Source: Pseudomonadota bacterium
GTDB taxonomy: Bacteria; Pseudomonadota; Alphaproteobacteria; Rhizobiales; Xanthobacteraceae
DNA length: 64,000 nt
Direction of reading: 5' to 3'
Assembly: GCA_023422775.1 (NCBI GenBank)
Contig: JAFAGM010000013.1
Location: 1 to 64,000 of the forward strand
Shown: positions 34,471-43,426 of the stretch, piece by piece
Position numbering within the stretch: the first letter of the stretch is position 1
Layout of the letters: every line of letters starts with the position of its first letter
Notes under the pieces: generated by a model
The model's database searches: none
Told to the model about the DNA's origin: nothing
Seen by the model: the letters and a program-made list of their open reading frames with translations, nothing else
Position numbers and translations under genes: made by a program

Positions 34471-35876
34471 CGGGCTGCTCCCTCGGCTGGCGCGCCCGCG
34501 GCCGGCGTAATGCCGGCGGTGCGGGTCGGGGCCTCGTGCGTCGGTCCCTGTTCGCCCGGATGCGGCGGCGCCGCCATCAGGCGCAGCAGGTAGATCACGC
34601 CGGCCGTGAACACCACGAAGTAGACGATGATGAACGCGATCAGCGAGGATGCGACCGCGGGCGCCGCCAGCGGCGAGGCGGAGTCGGCCGTCCGCAGCAA
34701 TCCATAGACCGTGAACGGCTGGCGTCCGGTCTCGGTGGTGATCCAGCCCGCGAGCACGGCGATAAAACCGGAGGGCGCCATCGCGACCGCGAACATGTGC
34801 AACAGGCGGGAATCGTAGAGCTTGCCCTGCAGGCGCATCAACAGGCTGAACAGGCCGAGCGCCAGCATCAGCAGTCCCATGCCGACCATGATCCGGAACG
34901 ACCAGAACGTGATCGGCACCGGCGGCCAGTTCTCGCGCGGAACGGTGTCGAGGCCGGCCATCGGCGCATCCGGCGAGTGCTTGAGAATCAGCGAGCCCAG
35001 CTTCGGTATTTCCACCGCATAGTCGACCCTGCCGGCGGCCTGGTTGGGCAGGCCGAACAGGATCAGGGGCGCGCCGTCCTTGTGGCTCGTGAAGTGGCCT
35101 TCCATCGCCATGATCTTCACCGGCTGATGTTCCAGCGTGTTGAGCCCGTGCTGGTCGCCGGCGATGATCTGGATCGGCGCTACCAGCGCGGCCATCCACA
35201 TCGCCATCGAAAACATCACGCGCGGGCCGGCGAGGTGGCGGTCGCGCAGCAGATGCCAGGCACCGACCGCGCCGACCACCAGCGCGGTGGTCAGGTATGC
35301 CGCCAGCACCATGTGCACGAGGCGGTACGGGAATGACGGGTTGAAGATCACCTTGAACCAGTCGGCGGCGATGAACTGTCCCTCGGCATTGAACGCGTGG
35401 CCCGCCGGCGTCTGCATCCAGGAATTGGCGGAGAGAATCCAGAACGCCGATATCAGCGTTCCGATCGCGACCATCAGTGTTGCCAGGAAATGCAGTCCGG
35501 GGCCGACGCGCTTCAGGCCGAACAGCATCACGCCGAGGAAGCCTGCTTCGAGGAAGAATGCGGTCAGCACCTCATAGGCCATCAGCGGGCCGATGACGGG
35601 ACCGGTCTTGTCGGAGAAGGCCGACCAGTTGGTGCCGAACTGGTAGGACATCACGATGCCGGACACGACCCCCATGCCGAACGCGACGGCGAAGATCTTG
35701 AGCCAGTAATTGAACAGGTTGATGTAGACCTCGCGCCCGGTCGCGAGCCAGAGCGCTTCGAGCACGGCGAGATAGCTGGCGAGCCCGATCGAGAAGGCCG
35801 GGAATATGATGTGGAACGACATCGTGAAAGCAAACTGCGCCCGGGCCAGCACGACCGCATCCCAGCCTTCAAACAT
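34467..35876 (-). CDS. cydA: Cytochrome bd/cyanide-insensitive ubiquinol oxidase subunit I
   Basis: A 469-residue heme-binding subunit: ARAQFAFTMSFHIIFPAFSIG with the high-spin heme b595-side histidine near residue 19, a later histidine in SFPYRLVHMVLA, and TETGRQPFTVYGLLRT, the conserved GRQP region. The Q-loop is short, as in CIO-type oxidases found in alphaproteobacteria and Pseudomonas. ATG 35876 is preferred to an upstream TTG at 35894. Such oxidases give a quinol:oxygen branch that is cyanide-tolerant and does not pump protons. Confidence 0.94.
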   Translation of the reverse strand: MFEGWDAVVLARAQFAFTMSFHIIFPAFSIGLASYLAVLEALWLATGREVYINLFNYWLKIFAVAFGMGVVSGIVMSYQFGTNWSAFSDKTGPVIGPLMAYEVLTAFFLEAGFLGVMLFGLKRVGPGLHFLATLMVAIGTLISAFWILSANSWMQTPAGHAFNAEGQFIAADWFKVIFNPSFPYRLVHMVLAAYLTTALVVGAVGAWHLLRDRHLAGPRVMFSMAMWMAALVAPIQIIAGDQHGLNTLEHQPVKIMAMEGHFTSHKDGAPLILFGLPNQAAGRVDYAVEIPKLGSLILKHSPDAPMAGLDTVPRENWPPVPITFWSFRIMVGMGLLMLALGLFSLLMRLQGKLYDSRLLHMFAVAMAPSGFIAVLAGWITTETGRQPFTVYGLLRTADSASPLAAPAVASSLIAFIIVYFVVFTAGVIYLLRLMAAPPHPGEQGPTHEAPTRTAGITPAAGAPAEGAAR

Positions 35877-36023
35877 CGGCACCACCCGTCGCAAGTTTCA
35901 CCGGTCGCGACATCTTCGAAAACGGAGCTACCGCCTTGAAAACTGCGCCCGAACCAGGGTCGCACCTTACCATGCCTGATGCGACGATCATACCTGCGCG
36001 CCGTGCGGAACAGGCGTGCGGGC

Positions 36024-36992
36024 CTATCCGGCACGCCCTGCATTCAATCCCAGCCGCCGGATGATTTCGGCCTGCACCGCGCGGGTCTGTTCCTTGCCGA
36101 CCAGCACCGGGCTGCGAACCGTTCTGCCGGAGTGGAGGCGGGCGGCGAGCGCATAGTGTGAGCCGCGTCGGCCGCCGCTTTCGACATCGATGTGCGCGAC
36201 GTCGTTACCGCCGGCGGCGATGATTTCGATCGTGCCGGTCAACGACAGCCGCTCCATCCGCAGGCCGCCATCGCGGATAATCCAGCATCCGCTCGCCCGG
36301 TAGAGATACCTGGTCAGCAGGAAGGCGGCGATCGCGCCGAATGACCAGACGGCGACGCCAAGTCCGGTCAGTTTGCCGCTCCACAGCGCGAAGGCGGGCG
36401 GAAGAACCACGGAGCAAGCCAATAGCCCGGTGAGCGCCCGGAACGCCCACAAGCGCCGGGTGCTGACCGGCTTCCCCAGCCGTATCGCGGCGTTCGCGGC
36501 GTCGAGCGGATTCTCGGCGAGTTCCGGCGCCGGTAGTCGCAGCAGTCGCGCAATTTGCGCGGTGGTCCTTTTCACCTGTGTGACGTCAGGCAGTGGGGGC
36601 GAGGTGAGCGTATCGCCCGATCCGGTTTCGAAGATCAGGGTGAATTCGATCGATTTGCCGATGCTCCGTCGCAGCCGCATCTCCGACAGTTCTTCTTCCC
36701 GGATCGATCGCCGGTGCAGTTTTCCGAATGGGCGCTGTTCGCCGATCAGGATTTCGCCCGGCGTGACGATCCAGACGACGTTGCGGTCGAACAGGGCTGC
36801 GACCAGCAGCAGGCAGCCGAACAGCAGCGCGAACAGCGCGGCGATGCCGAGCCACTGGTCGTGTGCCAGATGGGCGAGGCCGGGCAAGGCGATCAGGCAC
36901 ACCACGATGGCAATGCCTGCAAGAACGAGCCGCTCATTGAGCGACGTGCCCTTGCGCAGTCTGACTTCGTTCTCGTTCGCCACAGTGTCCAT
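36024..36992 (-). CDS. Uncharacterised membrane protein (322 aa)
   Basis: A 322-residue protein with two hydrophobic hairpins: residues about 20-65 (LAGIAIVVCLIALPGLAHLA, AALFALLFGCLLLVAALF) and about 180-225 (ALTGLLACSVVLPPAFALW, VWSFGAIAAFLLTRYLY). After each comes a beta-rich soluble stretch (VWIVTPGEILIGEQRPFGKLHRR; CWIIRDGGLRMERLSL). The pattern of a membrane hairpin followed by a small PH-like beta domain occurs twice, suggesting an internal duplication. Function unknown. Confidence 0.65.
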   Translation of the reverse strand: MDTVANENEVRLRKGTSLNERLVLAGIAIVVCLIALPGLAHLAHDQWLGIAALFALLFGCLLLVAALFDRNVVWIVTPGEILIGEQRPFGKLHRRSIREEELSEMRLRRSIGKSIEFTLIFETGSGDTLTSPPLPDVTQVKRTTAQIARLLRLPAPELAENPLDAANAAIRLGKPVSTRRLWAFRALTGLLACSVVLPPAFALWSGKLTGLGVAVWSFGAIAAFLLTRYLYRASGCWIIRDGGLRMERLSLTGTIEIIAAGGNDVAHIDVESGGRRGSHYALAARLHSGRTVRSPVLVGKEQTRAVQAEIIRRLGLNAGRAG

Positions 36993-37118
36993 CGCCGGCA
37001 GCAAACATCACGACCGCCATGGTCGCATCAAGCGGCAATGTGTGGGGCTGAAATGCGGCAGGCCCGATCACTTCATGGATCACGAAACCAGGTTCTGCAG
37101 CAAGCTCCCAAAAGCAGA

Positions 37119-37153
37119 GCGACCCGGCCGTGGGGGGCATCCCGGCCGGGTCG
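37119..37153. terminator. Strong GC-rich hairpin, probable terminator
   Basis: CGACCCGGCCG pairs perfectly with CGGCCGGGTCG around a 12-13 nt loop. On the minus strand it follows the small secreted-protein gene by 80 bp and precedes a CTGCTTTTGG stretch. It would separate that gene from the membrane-protein gene at 36024-36992. Confidence 0.5.
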
Positions 37154-37160
37154 TTGGAGG

Positions 37161-37222
37161 TCGCTTGGGGGTCTGGTACTTGGGGGTCTAGGACTTGGGG
37201 GTCTAGGACTTGAGAGGCTTGG
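37161..37222. repeat. 15 bp tandem repeat, about 4 units
   Basis: Units of ACTTGGGGGTCTAGG with small changes at the ends (first unit GCTTGGGGGTCTGGT, last ACTTGAGAGGCTTGG). Length steps are 15-16 bp, so slippage is likely. It lies just downstream of the small secreted-protein gene. A similar 14 bp array is at 61755-61796. Confidence 0.8.
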
Positions 37223-37232
37223 AGGCAGAAAT

Positions 37233-37433
37233 TCAGCGGGGGGGCACGCTGTCGTAGGAGATCACACAGATCTCTTTTGGATTCTTGCTGCTGCAATCGA
37301 CCACCTGTTCACGCACGAACGTCGAGCCGCCGTCGCGCTGGGCGCGCGGCTGGATGTTCTGGGCCGACAGGGTGGCCAGCGTCGCAACCGCGCCGAGCGG
37401 GACGATGAAAAAGCGGAAGGACGGCTTCAGCAT
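37233..37433 (-). CDS. Small exported protein of unknown function (66 aa)
   Basis: Starts MLKPSFRFFIVPLGAV at ATG 37433, with AGGAGAGCGAAC as strong ribosome site. A signal peptide runs to about residue 25 (TLSAQ), leaving a short mature part with one cysteine pair (VDCSSKNPKEIC). The 80-residue frame from 37475 adds a hydrophilic N-terminus without a ribosome site. It is downstream of the ECF sigma gene, separated by a 176 bp region with a shared 12 bp motif, and may be a target of that sigma factor. No family recognised. Confidence 0.6.
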   Translation of the reverse strand: MLKPSFRFFIVPLGAVATLATLSAQNIQPRAQRDGGSTFVREQVVDCSSKNPKEICVISYDSVPPR

Positions 37434-37522
37434 GTTCGCTCTCCTGTTCGGCGTTGGCGTTGCGTTGCTGTTCATCGGTATAAGGGGCGAGTTTTTCCGG
37501 GTGATGTCGCCAATCGTTTCAT

Positions 37523-37534
37523 TTGTTTCGTCGG
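37523..37534 (-). promoter_or_regulatory. CCGACGAAACAA motif upstream of small exported protein
   Basis: A 12 bp motif on the minus strand, about 90 bp upstream of the small gene. The identical 12-mer occurs at 38334-38345 upstream of the ECF sigma gene, same orientation. The pair could be the sigma factor's recognition element or the half-site of a regulator. Confidence 0.35.
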
Positions 37535-37577
37535 AGGTAATCCTTTTCCGCCGAAACCGACACGTTTTCCGCTCCCA

Positions 37578-37598
37578 ATGCCTTTTTAAGGCATTGAA
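37578..37598 (-). terminator. Hairpin after ECF sigma gene
   Basis: CAATGCCTT and AAGGCATTG pair perfectly around a very short loop, directly after the sigma gene stop (37610). No long U-tract follows, so termination strength is uncertain. Confidence 0.45.
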
Positions 37599-37609
37599 AT
37601 AGTGGAGGT

Positions 37610-38221
37610 TTATGCCGCCAGACTGTCCACGCCGGCGCCCTTAAGCAAGTCGGCCAGTTGTTTGCGGGCATAGAACATCCGGGTCTTCACCGTGCTCTGG
37701 GGAATACCGATGATCTCACCGGCCTCCTCGACCGACTTCTCGTGGTAATAGACCAGATTGATGATCTCGCGGTGGGCCGGCGACAGCTTGGCGATGCAGG
37801 CGCGCAGGATGGCGCTGGTGTTGTTGCGGTCCAGCGACGCTTCCGGCGTATCGGCATCGTCGGCGATCTCGAGCACGTCTTCCTGGTCGATGTCTTCATG
37901 CTTGCGCTGGCGCAGCGCGGTCAGCGCCTTGAAGCGGGCGATCGACAGCAGCCAGGTGGAGACCTGCGAACGGCCTTCGAACTGGCTGGCGGTGCGCCAG
38001 ACGTCGAGGAACACCTGGCTCACCAGGTCTTCCGCCATGGTGGTGTCGCGCACCATGCGCAGCACGAAGCGGTAAACGCGAACATTGTGACGCGAGTAAA
38101 GTACATGCATCGCGTGCCGATCGGCCTTGGCGATGCTGTCGAGAAGCATCTCATCCGAAATCGCACGGGCAGCGGTGATCGACTTGCGGGCTGCGGCGTT
38201 GATGGCGACGACGTTCGGCAT
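37610..38221 (-). CDS. ECF-type RNA polymerase sigma factor
   Basis: A 203-residue sigma-70 family factor of group 4. Region 2 covers about residues 28-95 (HVLYSRHNVRVYRFVLRMVRD, EDLVSQVFLDVWRTASQFEG, VSTWLLSIARFKALTALRQ) and region 4 about 135-195 (LSPAHREIINLVYYHEKSVEEAGEI, IPQSTVKTRMFYARKQLADLL). No anti-sigma gene is adjacent. Instead a two-component cluster lies upstream on the same strand, 262 bp away, suggesting the response regulator may control it. A 10 bp dyad and a shared 12-mer lie in its promoter region. Confidence 0.9.
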   Translation of the reverse strand: MPNVVAINAAARKSITAARAISDEMLLDSIAKADRHAMHVLYSRHNVRVYRFVLRMVRDTTMAEDLVSQVFLDVWRTASQFEGRSQVSTWLLSIARFKALTALRQRKHEDIDQEDVLEIADDADTPEASLDRNNTSAILRACIAKLSPAHREIINLVYYHEKSVEEAGEIIGIPQSTVKTRMFYARKQLADLLKGAGVDSLAA

Positions 38222-38334
38222 GACAGGCTCCCAGTTCGCCGTGAGTGCGGCGGTTCGTTGGGAGGATTGTTAGTCAGCCTCCGTTTCGGGACGTCTGCAC
38301 CAAAAGGGAAAAATGGTTTCGTGGAGGGAAGAAT

Positions 38335-38363
38335 TGTTTCGTCGGTGAGCCCACGACGAAACA
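38335..38363. promoter_or_regulatory. 10 bp perfect inverted repeat upstream of ECF sigma gene
   Basis: TGTTTCGTCG (38335-38344) and CGACGAAACA (38354-38363) with a 9 bp spacer, about 115 bp upstream of the sigma start and 150 bp after the response-regulator stop. A half-site recurs at 37523-37534, and a degenerate GGTTTCGTGG at 38315. The spacing fits a dimeric regulator such as a phosphorylated OmpR-type protein, or a hairpin terminating the upstream operon. Confidence 0.45.
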
Positions 38364-38512
38364 TTCGGGGGAAAAATGCCAGTAATTTCAATATGCGGAA
38401 AATCGAGAGGCGGGATTTTTGCTCCACGGAACAAATCCCGCGGTCCTGAACCTGCGTGGGACGATCACCGACCCAGAGTCGTCACCCGGTGCGCCGGGAA
38501 GACCGTGAGCGC

Positions 38513-39250
38513 TCAGCCCTTCTCGCCGGTCGGGGAGAACAGATAGCCGCCGCCCCGGATGGTGCGGATGACAGCGGGCTTGGTCGGGTCGATCTCGATC
38601 TTGCGGCGGATCCGCATGATCCGCAGGTCGACGGCGCGGTCGAACGCCTCGGCGTCGCGGGCGTTGGCCAGTTCGAGCAGCCGCTCGCGCGACAGCACGC
38701 GCTTGGGATTGGCCGCGAATACTTTCAACAGCCCGAATTCGGAGGCCGTCAGCGGATGCTCGTTGCCTTCGTCGTCGCGCAGCGCCTGCGCTTCGAGGTC
38801 GAGCCATTTGGTGCCGAACCGCACCAGCTGCTCCTTCTCCGCCTTTGCGGCCGCAGTCTCGGATGCCGCGGCTTTCACCGGCGCACTGCGGCGAAGCACG
38901 GAGCGGATGCGCGCCATCAGTTCGCGCAGTTCGCAGGGTTTTGCGATGTAGTCGTCGGCGCCGAGCTCGAGGCCTACGACGCGGTCGATCGGGCTTGCGG
39001 TCGCCGTCAGCATGATGACGGGAACGTTGATGCGGCTCTTGAGGTCGCGGATGATCGAAAGTCCGTCTTCCTCGGGCATGTTGAGGTCGAGCACCACGAG
39101 GTCGGGCACATTGGTCTCGATCACGCTGCGCAGGCTCTTGCCGCCGTCGCACAGCGTTACGCCGAAGCCGTGCATCTTGAGGTAATCACCGACCATCTCG
39201 CGGGCCGGTGCCTCGTCATCCACGATGATGATGTGCGGGCTCTGGGTCAT
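38513..39250 (-). CDS. OmpR-family response regulator
   Basis: A 245-residue regulator. The receiver domain (residues 5-120) has the acidic pair DDE at 11-13, phospho-acceptor aspartate in VVLDLNMPEEDG, switch threonine in MLTATAS and lysine in DDYIAKP. An alanine/lysine linker leads to a winged-helix DNA-binding domain (about 145-240) with LTASEFGLLKVFAANPKRVLSRERL and RTIRGGGYLFSP. It overlaps the upstream kinase by four bases (ATGA), so it is very likely that kinase's partner. Confidence 0.93.
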   Translation of the reverse strand: MTQSPHIIIVDDEAPAREMVGDYLKMHGFGVTLCDGGKSLRSVIETNVPDLVVLDLNMPEEDGLSIIRDLKSRINVPVIMLTATASPIDRVVGLELGADDYIAKPCELRELMARIRSVLRRSAPVKAAASETAAAKAEKEQLVRFGTKWLDLEAQALRDDEGNEHPLTASEFGLLKVFAANPKRVLSRERLLELANARDAEAFDRAVDLRIMRIRRKIEIDPTKPAVIRTIRGGGYLFSPTGEKG

Positions 39251-40992
39251 GACGTCTCTGATGCAGGCAGTGTAACGGTAAACGTCGACCCCTGTCCGGG
39301 GCCGGCACTGTCGGCGGTCACATGACCGCCATGCATGTCGATGATCCGCTTGACGATCGACAGGCCGAGGCCGGTCGAACTTTCTCCCGCCGTCGGCTTG
39401 GCCGACAGCCGCTGGAACCGGCCGAACAACCGGCCGAGGTCCTCGGGGCTGAGGCCGGCGCCCTCATCGGCAATGCGGATCACAGTGTCGTTGCCCTCGT
39501 GGCTGACGGCAACCGCGATCTTGCCGCCGATCGGTGAATATTTGATGGCGTTGCTGACCAGATTGTCGATCGCCTCGCGGATCCGGTCGGCGTCGCACAT
39601 GGTCACGATGTTGGGCGGCGCCGATACGTTGATCCTCTGCTGCTTGTTGACCGCCGAGGGCAGGTTGGAATCGGCGACTTCGGAAACGAGGGCTGCTATG
39701 TCGACCGGCTCGCGGCGTATCGTGATGTCGAAGGCGTCCGCCATCGCGTCGGAAATCAGGTGATCGACCATCGAGGTCAGGCGCTTGGTGGCGTCGCGGA
39801 TGTGCTCGACCTGCGCGGTGACGTTTTCCCTGGGCGAGCCGGCGCCGATCAGTTCGGTCAGCATTTCGGTGCGGCCCAGGATCACCCCGAGCGGGTTCTT
39901 CAGATCGTGCGCCACGGTCCCCAGGATTTCGTTCTTGAAGCCGTTGGCGCGCTGCAGCCGCAGCCACTGCGCCGAAAGGCGGCGGTTGGCCTGCATCAGC
40001 GCGCGGGTGCGCTGGGCAACGCGATCTTCGAGCTGGGTGTTGGCCTCGTGCAGTTGCCGGTAGAGGATCACGTTGTCGAACGCGATCGAGAGCCGGCTCG
40101 AGAAGATCTCGACGAGTGCGCGGTCGGTGTCGGATAGCTGGCGCTCCGCCTGCAGCAGCACGACCACTTCGCGGCCGCTTCCGGTGCGCAGATAGAGCAC
40201 GCTGCGGTGGTCGGCGAACTCGTTCTTGCGCCGCTGGAAGGCGGCTTCCACCATCTGGCGCAAATCCGGATCGAGCGACTTGGAGCTCGTCGAGCCGATG
40301 AAGCGGCTGTAGCAGCCCGAGCCCGCGAGCACCGAAAACTCGCTGCCGGGCGCGCCGTCGTCGCGCAGCACCAGAATGCCGGCGCAGTCGACGTTGATCA
40401 GCGAGGCGAGCTGTGTCAGCACGCCTTCCGCGAGGCGCTGCATCGATTTGAAGTCATAGAGGGTGGAAGCGGCGTCGATGATGATTTCAAGCCCGCGCCG
40501 GGTCTGGACCATGCGCTCGAGCTGCTGGTAGCTGCGCAGCGCCGCGGTCAGCGAGGTGAACAGCTTGTCGGCCGTCAGCTCCGTCTTGGCCTTGTAGTCG
40601 TTGATGTCGTACTGCACGATGACGCGGCGCTCGGGCGCCTGGCCGGGCTGGCCGGTGCGCAGGATGATGCGCACGGTCTCGTTCTTGATCTCGTTGCGGA
40701 TATATTCGACGAGTTCCAGCCCCGCGATATCCGTCTCCATGATGACGTCGAGCAGGACCGCCGCGACGTCCGGATTGTCGCGCATCAGGACGCGACCTTC
40801 GGCCGCGGAATAGGCCGACAGGATTTCCAGCGTGGCGCCGTGGAGGGTGTAGTCGCTCAGTGCAAAGCGGGTGCCTTCGTGCACCGCGGCATCGTCGTCA
40901 ATGACGGCGATCTTCCATTTGCGTACGGACGAGTCCTCCGGAACGGTCCCGGTATCGTCGATCAGGTGGAGGACATCGTCCTGTTCGGCCAT
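39247..40992 (-). CDS. Cytosolic hybrid kinase: REC-DUF3369-histidine kinase
   Basis: A 581-residue protein without membrane segments. Residues 25-150 are an N-terminal receiver with VIDDDAAVHEG, an acceptor aspartate in AVLLDVIMETDIAG and conserved lysine in YDINDYKAKTE. Residues about 160-325 are a DUF3369 domain (GAF-like; LERMVQTRRGLEIIIDAASTLY). Then come an H-box VAHDLKNPLGVILGRTEML and ATPase boxes NLVSNAIKYSPIGG, DEGAGLSPEDL and STGLGLSIVKRI. Fused receiver and kinase suggests an intermediate in a phosphorelay between the membrane kinase upstream and the response regulator downstream. Confidence 0.9.
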   Translation of the reverse strand: MAEQDDVLHLIDDTGTVPEDSSVRKWKIAVIDDDAAVHEGTRFALSDYTLHGATLEILSAYSAAEGRVLMRDNPDVAAVLLDVIMETDIAGLELVEYIRNEIKNETVRIILRTGQPGQAPERRVIVQYDINDYKAKTELTADKLFTSLTAALRSYQQLERMVQTRRGLEIIIDAASTLYDFKSMQRLAEGVLTQLASLINVDCAGILVLRDDGAPGSEFSVLAGSGCYSRFIGSTSSKSLDPDLRQMVEAAFQRRKNEFADHRSVLYLRTGSGREVVVLLQAERQLSDTDRALVEIFSSRLSIAFDNVILYRQLHEANTQLEDRVAQRTRALMQANRRLSAQWLRLQRANGFKNEILGTVAHDLKNPLGVILGRTEMLTELIGAGSPRENVTAQVEHIRDATKRLTSMVDHLISDAMADAFDITIRREPVDIAALVSEVADSNLPSAVNKQQRINVSAPPNIVTMCDADRIREAIDNLVSNAIKYSPIGGKIAVAVSHEGNDTVIRIADEGAGLSPEDLGRLFGRFQRLSAKPTAGESSTGLGLSIVKRIIDMHGGHVTADSAGPGQGSTFTVTLPASETS

Positions 40993-43058
40993 TGCGAAGT
41001 TCCGTCGGCTACTGCCTGGTCTGAAATCGTGGGTTCGCCCTTTGCGACTTTCGGCATGATAATGCGGAAGGTGGTGCCCTGTCCCAGCCTTGACTCCAGC
41101 ATCATCCGGCCGCCGAGCTGTTGAGTGACAAGATTATAGACGATATGCAAGCCCAGTCCGGTACCGCCTTCGTTGCGGCGCGTCGTAAAGAACGGGTCGA
41201 ACGCCTGCCGCTGCACATCCGGGGTCATTCCGGCCCCGTTATCGGCGAAAATGATCTCGACATCGTCACTGCCGCGGGCCCGGGCCGAAATCGAGATCGT
41301 CCCGGAACGGCCGTCGGCAAAGGCGTGATTGGCGGCGTTGAGGAAAAGATTGGTTAATATCTGGCCGTAGGAGCCGGGATAGCCGTCGATCATCAGGCCT
41401 TCCGGCACGTCGACCGACAGGGTGATCGCCGCCTTTTTCAGCACCGGACGCAGGCTGGCGACGATCTGGTCGGTCGCCTCGCTGAGCATGAATTGCCGGC
41501 GTTCGGCGTGCGAGCGGTCGACCGCCACCTGCTTGAACGACTGGATCAGTTCGCCGGCGCGATGCAGGTTGGCGACCAGTTGCCCTGCTGCGTCGCGCGA
41601 GGACTTGACGAAATCGTCGAGCTTGGATCGGCGCAACGGCTCGGTCCGCAGCTCCTGCTCGAACGTATCGGCGCGGCGCGCAAAACTCGACGCCACCGTC
41701 AGGCTGATGCCGATCGGGTTGTTCACTTCGTGGGCGACGCCGGCGACGAGGCCACCGAGCGCCGCCAGCCGTTCGGCGTCGATCAGGTTCTGCTGCGCAG
41801 TGTTGAGTTCCAGCAGTGCGCTCTCGGCTTTTTCCTTCGAGGCGCGCAGTTCGTCCTCGGTCTTGCGCTTGGCGATGGCGTTCTCGCGGAACACTTCCAC
41901 CGCGCGCGCCATGGCGCCGACCTCGTCTCTCGCGGTGGTGCCCTGGACGCTGCGATCGTAATTGCCCGAGGTGATCGCATGCATCGCTGCCAGGATCTGC
42001 TGCAGCGGCAGGCGGATCGAGAGCGCGATCAGGACGCCGGCGGACAGGATGACGCCGAGGAAGATCACGGCGATCGACAGCACGCGTCTTGAAATCGCCG
42101 AGAGCGTCCGGTCGAAGGTTTCCTGCGCCTTCTGCTCGCGCTGGCGCATCTTGACCGATAATTCGTCGATGACGCCGATCGCCTCGGCCTGGCTGGCATC
42201 GATGGTATTGCGCAGCAACGCGGTGCGGATCGCAAGCTGTTCGGTCAGCTTCGCCATGCCCTCGCGCAACGCCACGGTCCGCGCGCCCAGGCGCGTCAGC
42301 GCCATGCGTTGCAGGTCGTTGTCCGCGAGTTCGGACATCGCGGGGATGGTCTTTTCGATCGTCTCGGTGTTCTTGCGGGCGTCCTCGGCCGATGCGGTTG
42401 CGAGCGACAGGTAATAGGCGTTGGCGGCGACCAGCATGGCCGTGAACGCCTCGCGGGATTTTCCGAGCGACGGCCAGATCGGCGCGTCTCTGTGGCCGGT
42501 GGCGCCCTCGATGATCGAATACAGCCCGGCCATTTCGCGCGCCGGTCCCAGCACCTGCTGCTCATAGGTCTTGGTGATGGTCGTCTGCACCGTGCGCAAT
42601 TCGCCGAAACCGTTGAGGAAGCGGTCGGTGACCTGTTCGAGCCGCTCGACCGATCCCGAAAGCATCGGGTCGTTCGAGGCGCGCGTCGTGAGCGTGCCGA
42701 GCACCGCTTCGCGCAGCAGCAGGATCTCGGCGAACAGTTCCGGGCTCGGCTGGTTGATGTAGCGATGGATCAGGTTCTGCAGCCGGCTGGTTTCGCTTTC
42801 CAGCAACGCCAGGATCTTGTCGGACTCGCGTACATGCCGGACGTCGTCCCAGGCCGATCCCAGCACCTTGACGCCGTTCCATATCAGGATGGCGAGCACG
42901 ACGACGACGGCCGAATTCAATCCGGCGATCGACAGGATGCGCCAGCGGATCGGCACCGCGCGCAACAACTGGACGATGCGGGTACGGCTGCGTGCGGCAA
43001 AGCTCGCCAGCCGATCCGTCGCCCGGTCCTGTTGCGGTTTGCCCGTCAATTTACTCAA
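40962..43058 (-). CDS. Membrane sensor histidine kinase with large periplasmic domain
   Basis: A 698-residue kinase using TTG 43058, which has GAGGTG eight bases upstream; the longer frame to 43232 adds 58 residues, Cys/Arg-rich and unlike a kinase N-terminus. Membrane segment 1 is about residues 40-60 (LNSAVVVVLAILIWNGVKVLG), then about 270 mostly helical periplasmic residues, segment 2 near 340-360 (VLSIAVIFLGVILSAGVLIAL), a HAMP linker, coiled coil, H-box GVAHEVNNPIG and ATPase boxes NLFLNAANHAF, DNGAGMTPD and GTGLGLHIVYN. The helical periplasmic domain recalls TorS-type sensors that read a binding protein. The 3-prime end overlaps the next kinase by 31 bp. Confidence 0.88.
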   Translation of the reverse strand: MSKLTGKPQQDRATDRLASFAARSRTRIVQLLRAVPIRWRILSIAGLNSAVVVVLAILIWNGVKVLGSAWDDVRHVRESDKILALLESETSRLQNLIHRYINQPSPELFAEILLLREAVLGTLTTRASNDPMLSGSVERLEQVTDRFLNGFGELRTVQTTITKTYEQQVLGPAREMAGLYSIIEGATGHRDAPIWPSLGKSREAFTAMLVAANAYYLSLATASAEDARKNTETIEKTIPAMSELADNDLQRMALTRLGARTVALREGMAKLTEQLAIRTALLRNTIDASQAEAIGVIDELSVKMRQREQKAQETFDRTLSAISRRVLSIAVIFLGVILSAGVLIALSIRLPLQQILAAMHAITSGNYDRSVQGTTARDEVGAMARAVEVFRENAIAKRKTEDELRASKEKAESALLELNTAQQNLIDAERLAALGGLVAGVAHEVNNPIGISLTVASSFARRADTFEQELRTEPLRRSKLDDFVKSSRDAAGQLVANLHRAGELIQSFKQVAVDRSHAERRQFMLSEATDQIVASLRPVLKKAAITLSVDVPEGLMIDGYPGSYGQILTNLFLNAANHAFADGRSGTISISARARGSDDVEIIFADNGAGMTPDVQRQAFDPFFTTRRNEGGTGLGLHIVYNLVTQQLGGRMMLESRLGQGTTFRIIMPKVAKGEPTISDQAVADGTSQWPNRTMSST

Positions 43059-43426
43059 TTTACTGCCACCTCGCGAAACGCAGTACGAAAATCGCGCGCA
43101 CAAACGCCCGTTGAAAGCGCCGTTACAAACAGCGAAACAACAAGCATCACGGTCCGCGAAAGTTCGGCGCGGCGGCACACAGGCGACACATCCCCTTGGT
43201 GATTGAGTCGGCGGCGGGAACAAAAGGTTCAACGCCCTTTTTAGCAGAATTTGCCGATACTTGGCTATCTTGTACGTGGCCGTGGGAGGCGTGATCCTCA
43301 GGTTATCCCGGCTGTTCGGCTACAATCGTCAATTGTGCGCTGCGACGACGTTGCGATGGATTGAAACCATCGCCGCAGCGATCTATGAGGGCTTTTGCGA
43401 ACAAGTTCATTGCAGGATGATCATCG
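43059..43426. other. Divergent control region between kinase operon and binding-protein gene
   Basis: 368 bp that must hold promoters for both the kinase operon (leftward) and the solute-binding protein (rightward). I see no strong repeat or small gene. Short AT-rich stretches at 43255-43275 could be promoter elements of the binding-protein gene. Confidence 0.4.

Noticed and set aside
37161..37222. CRISPR-like array
   Set aside because: Units are contiguous 15 bp tandem repeats without spacers and no cas genes are present.
43059..43232. 58-residue N-terminal extension of the membrane kinase
   Set aside because: Cys/Arg-rich, no ribosome site at 43232, whereas TTG 43058 has GAGGTG at correct spacing.
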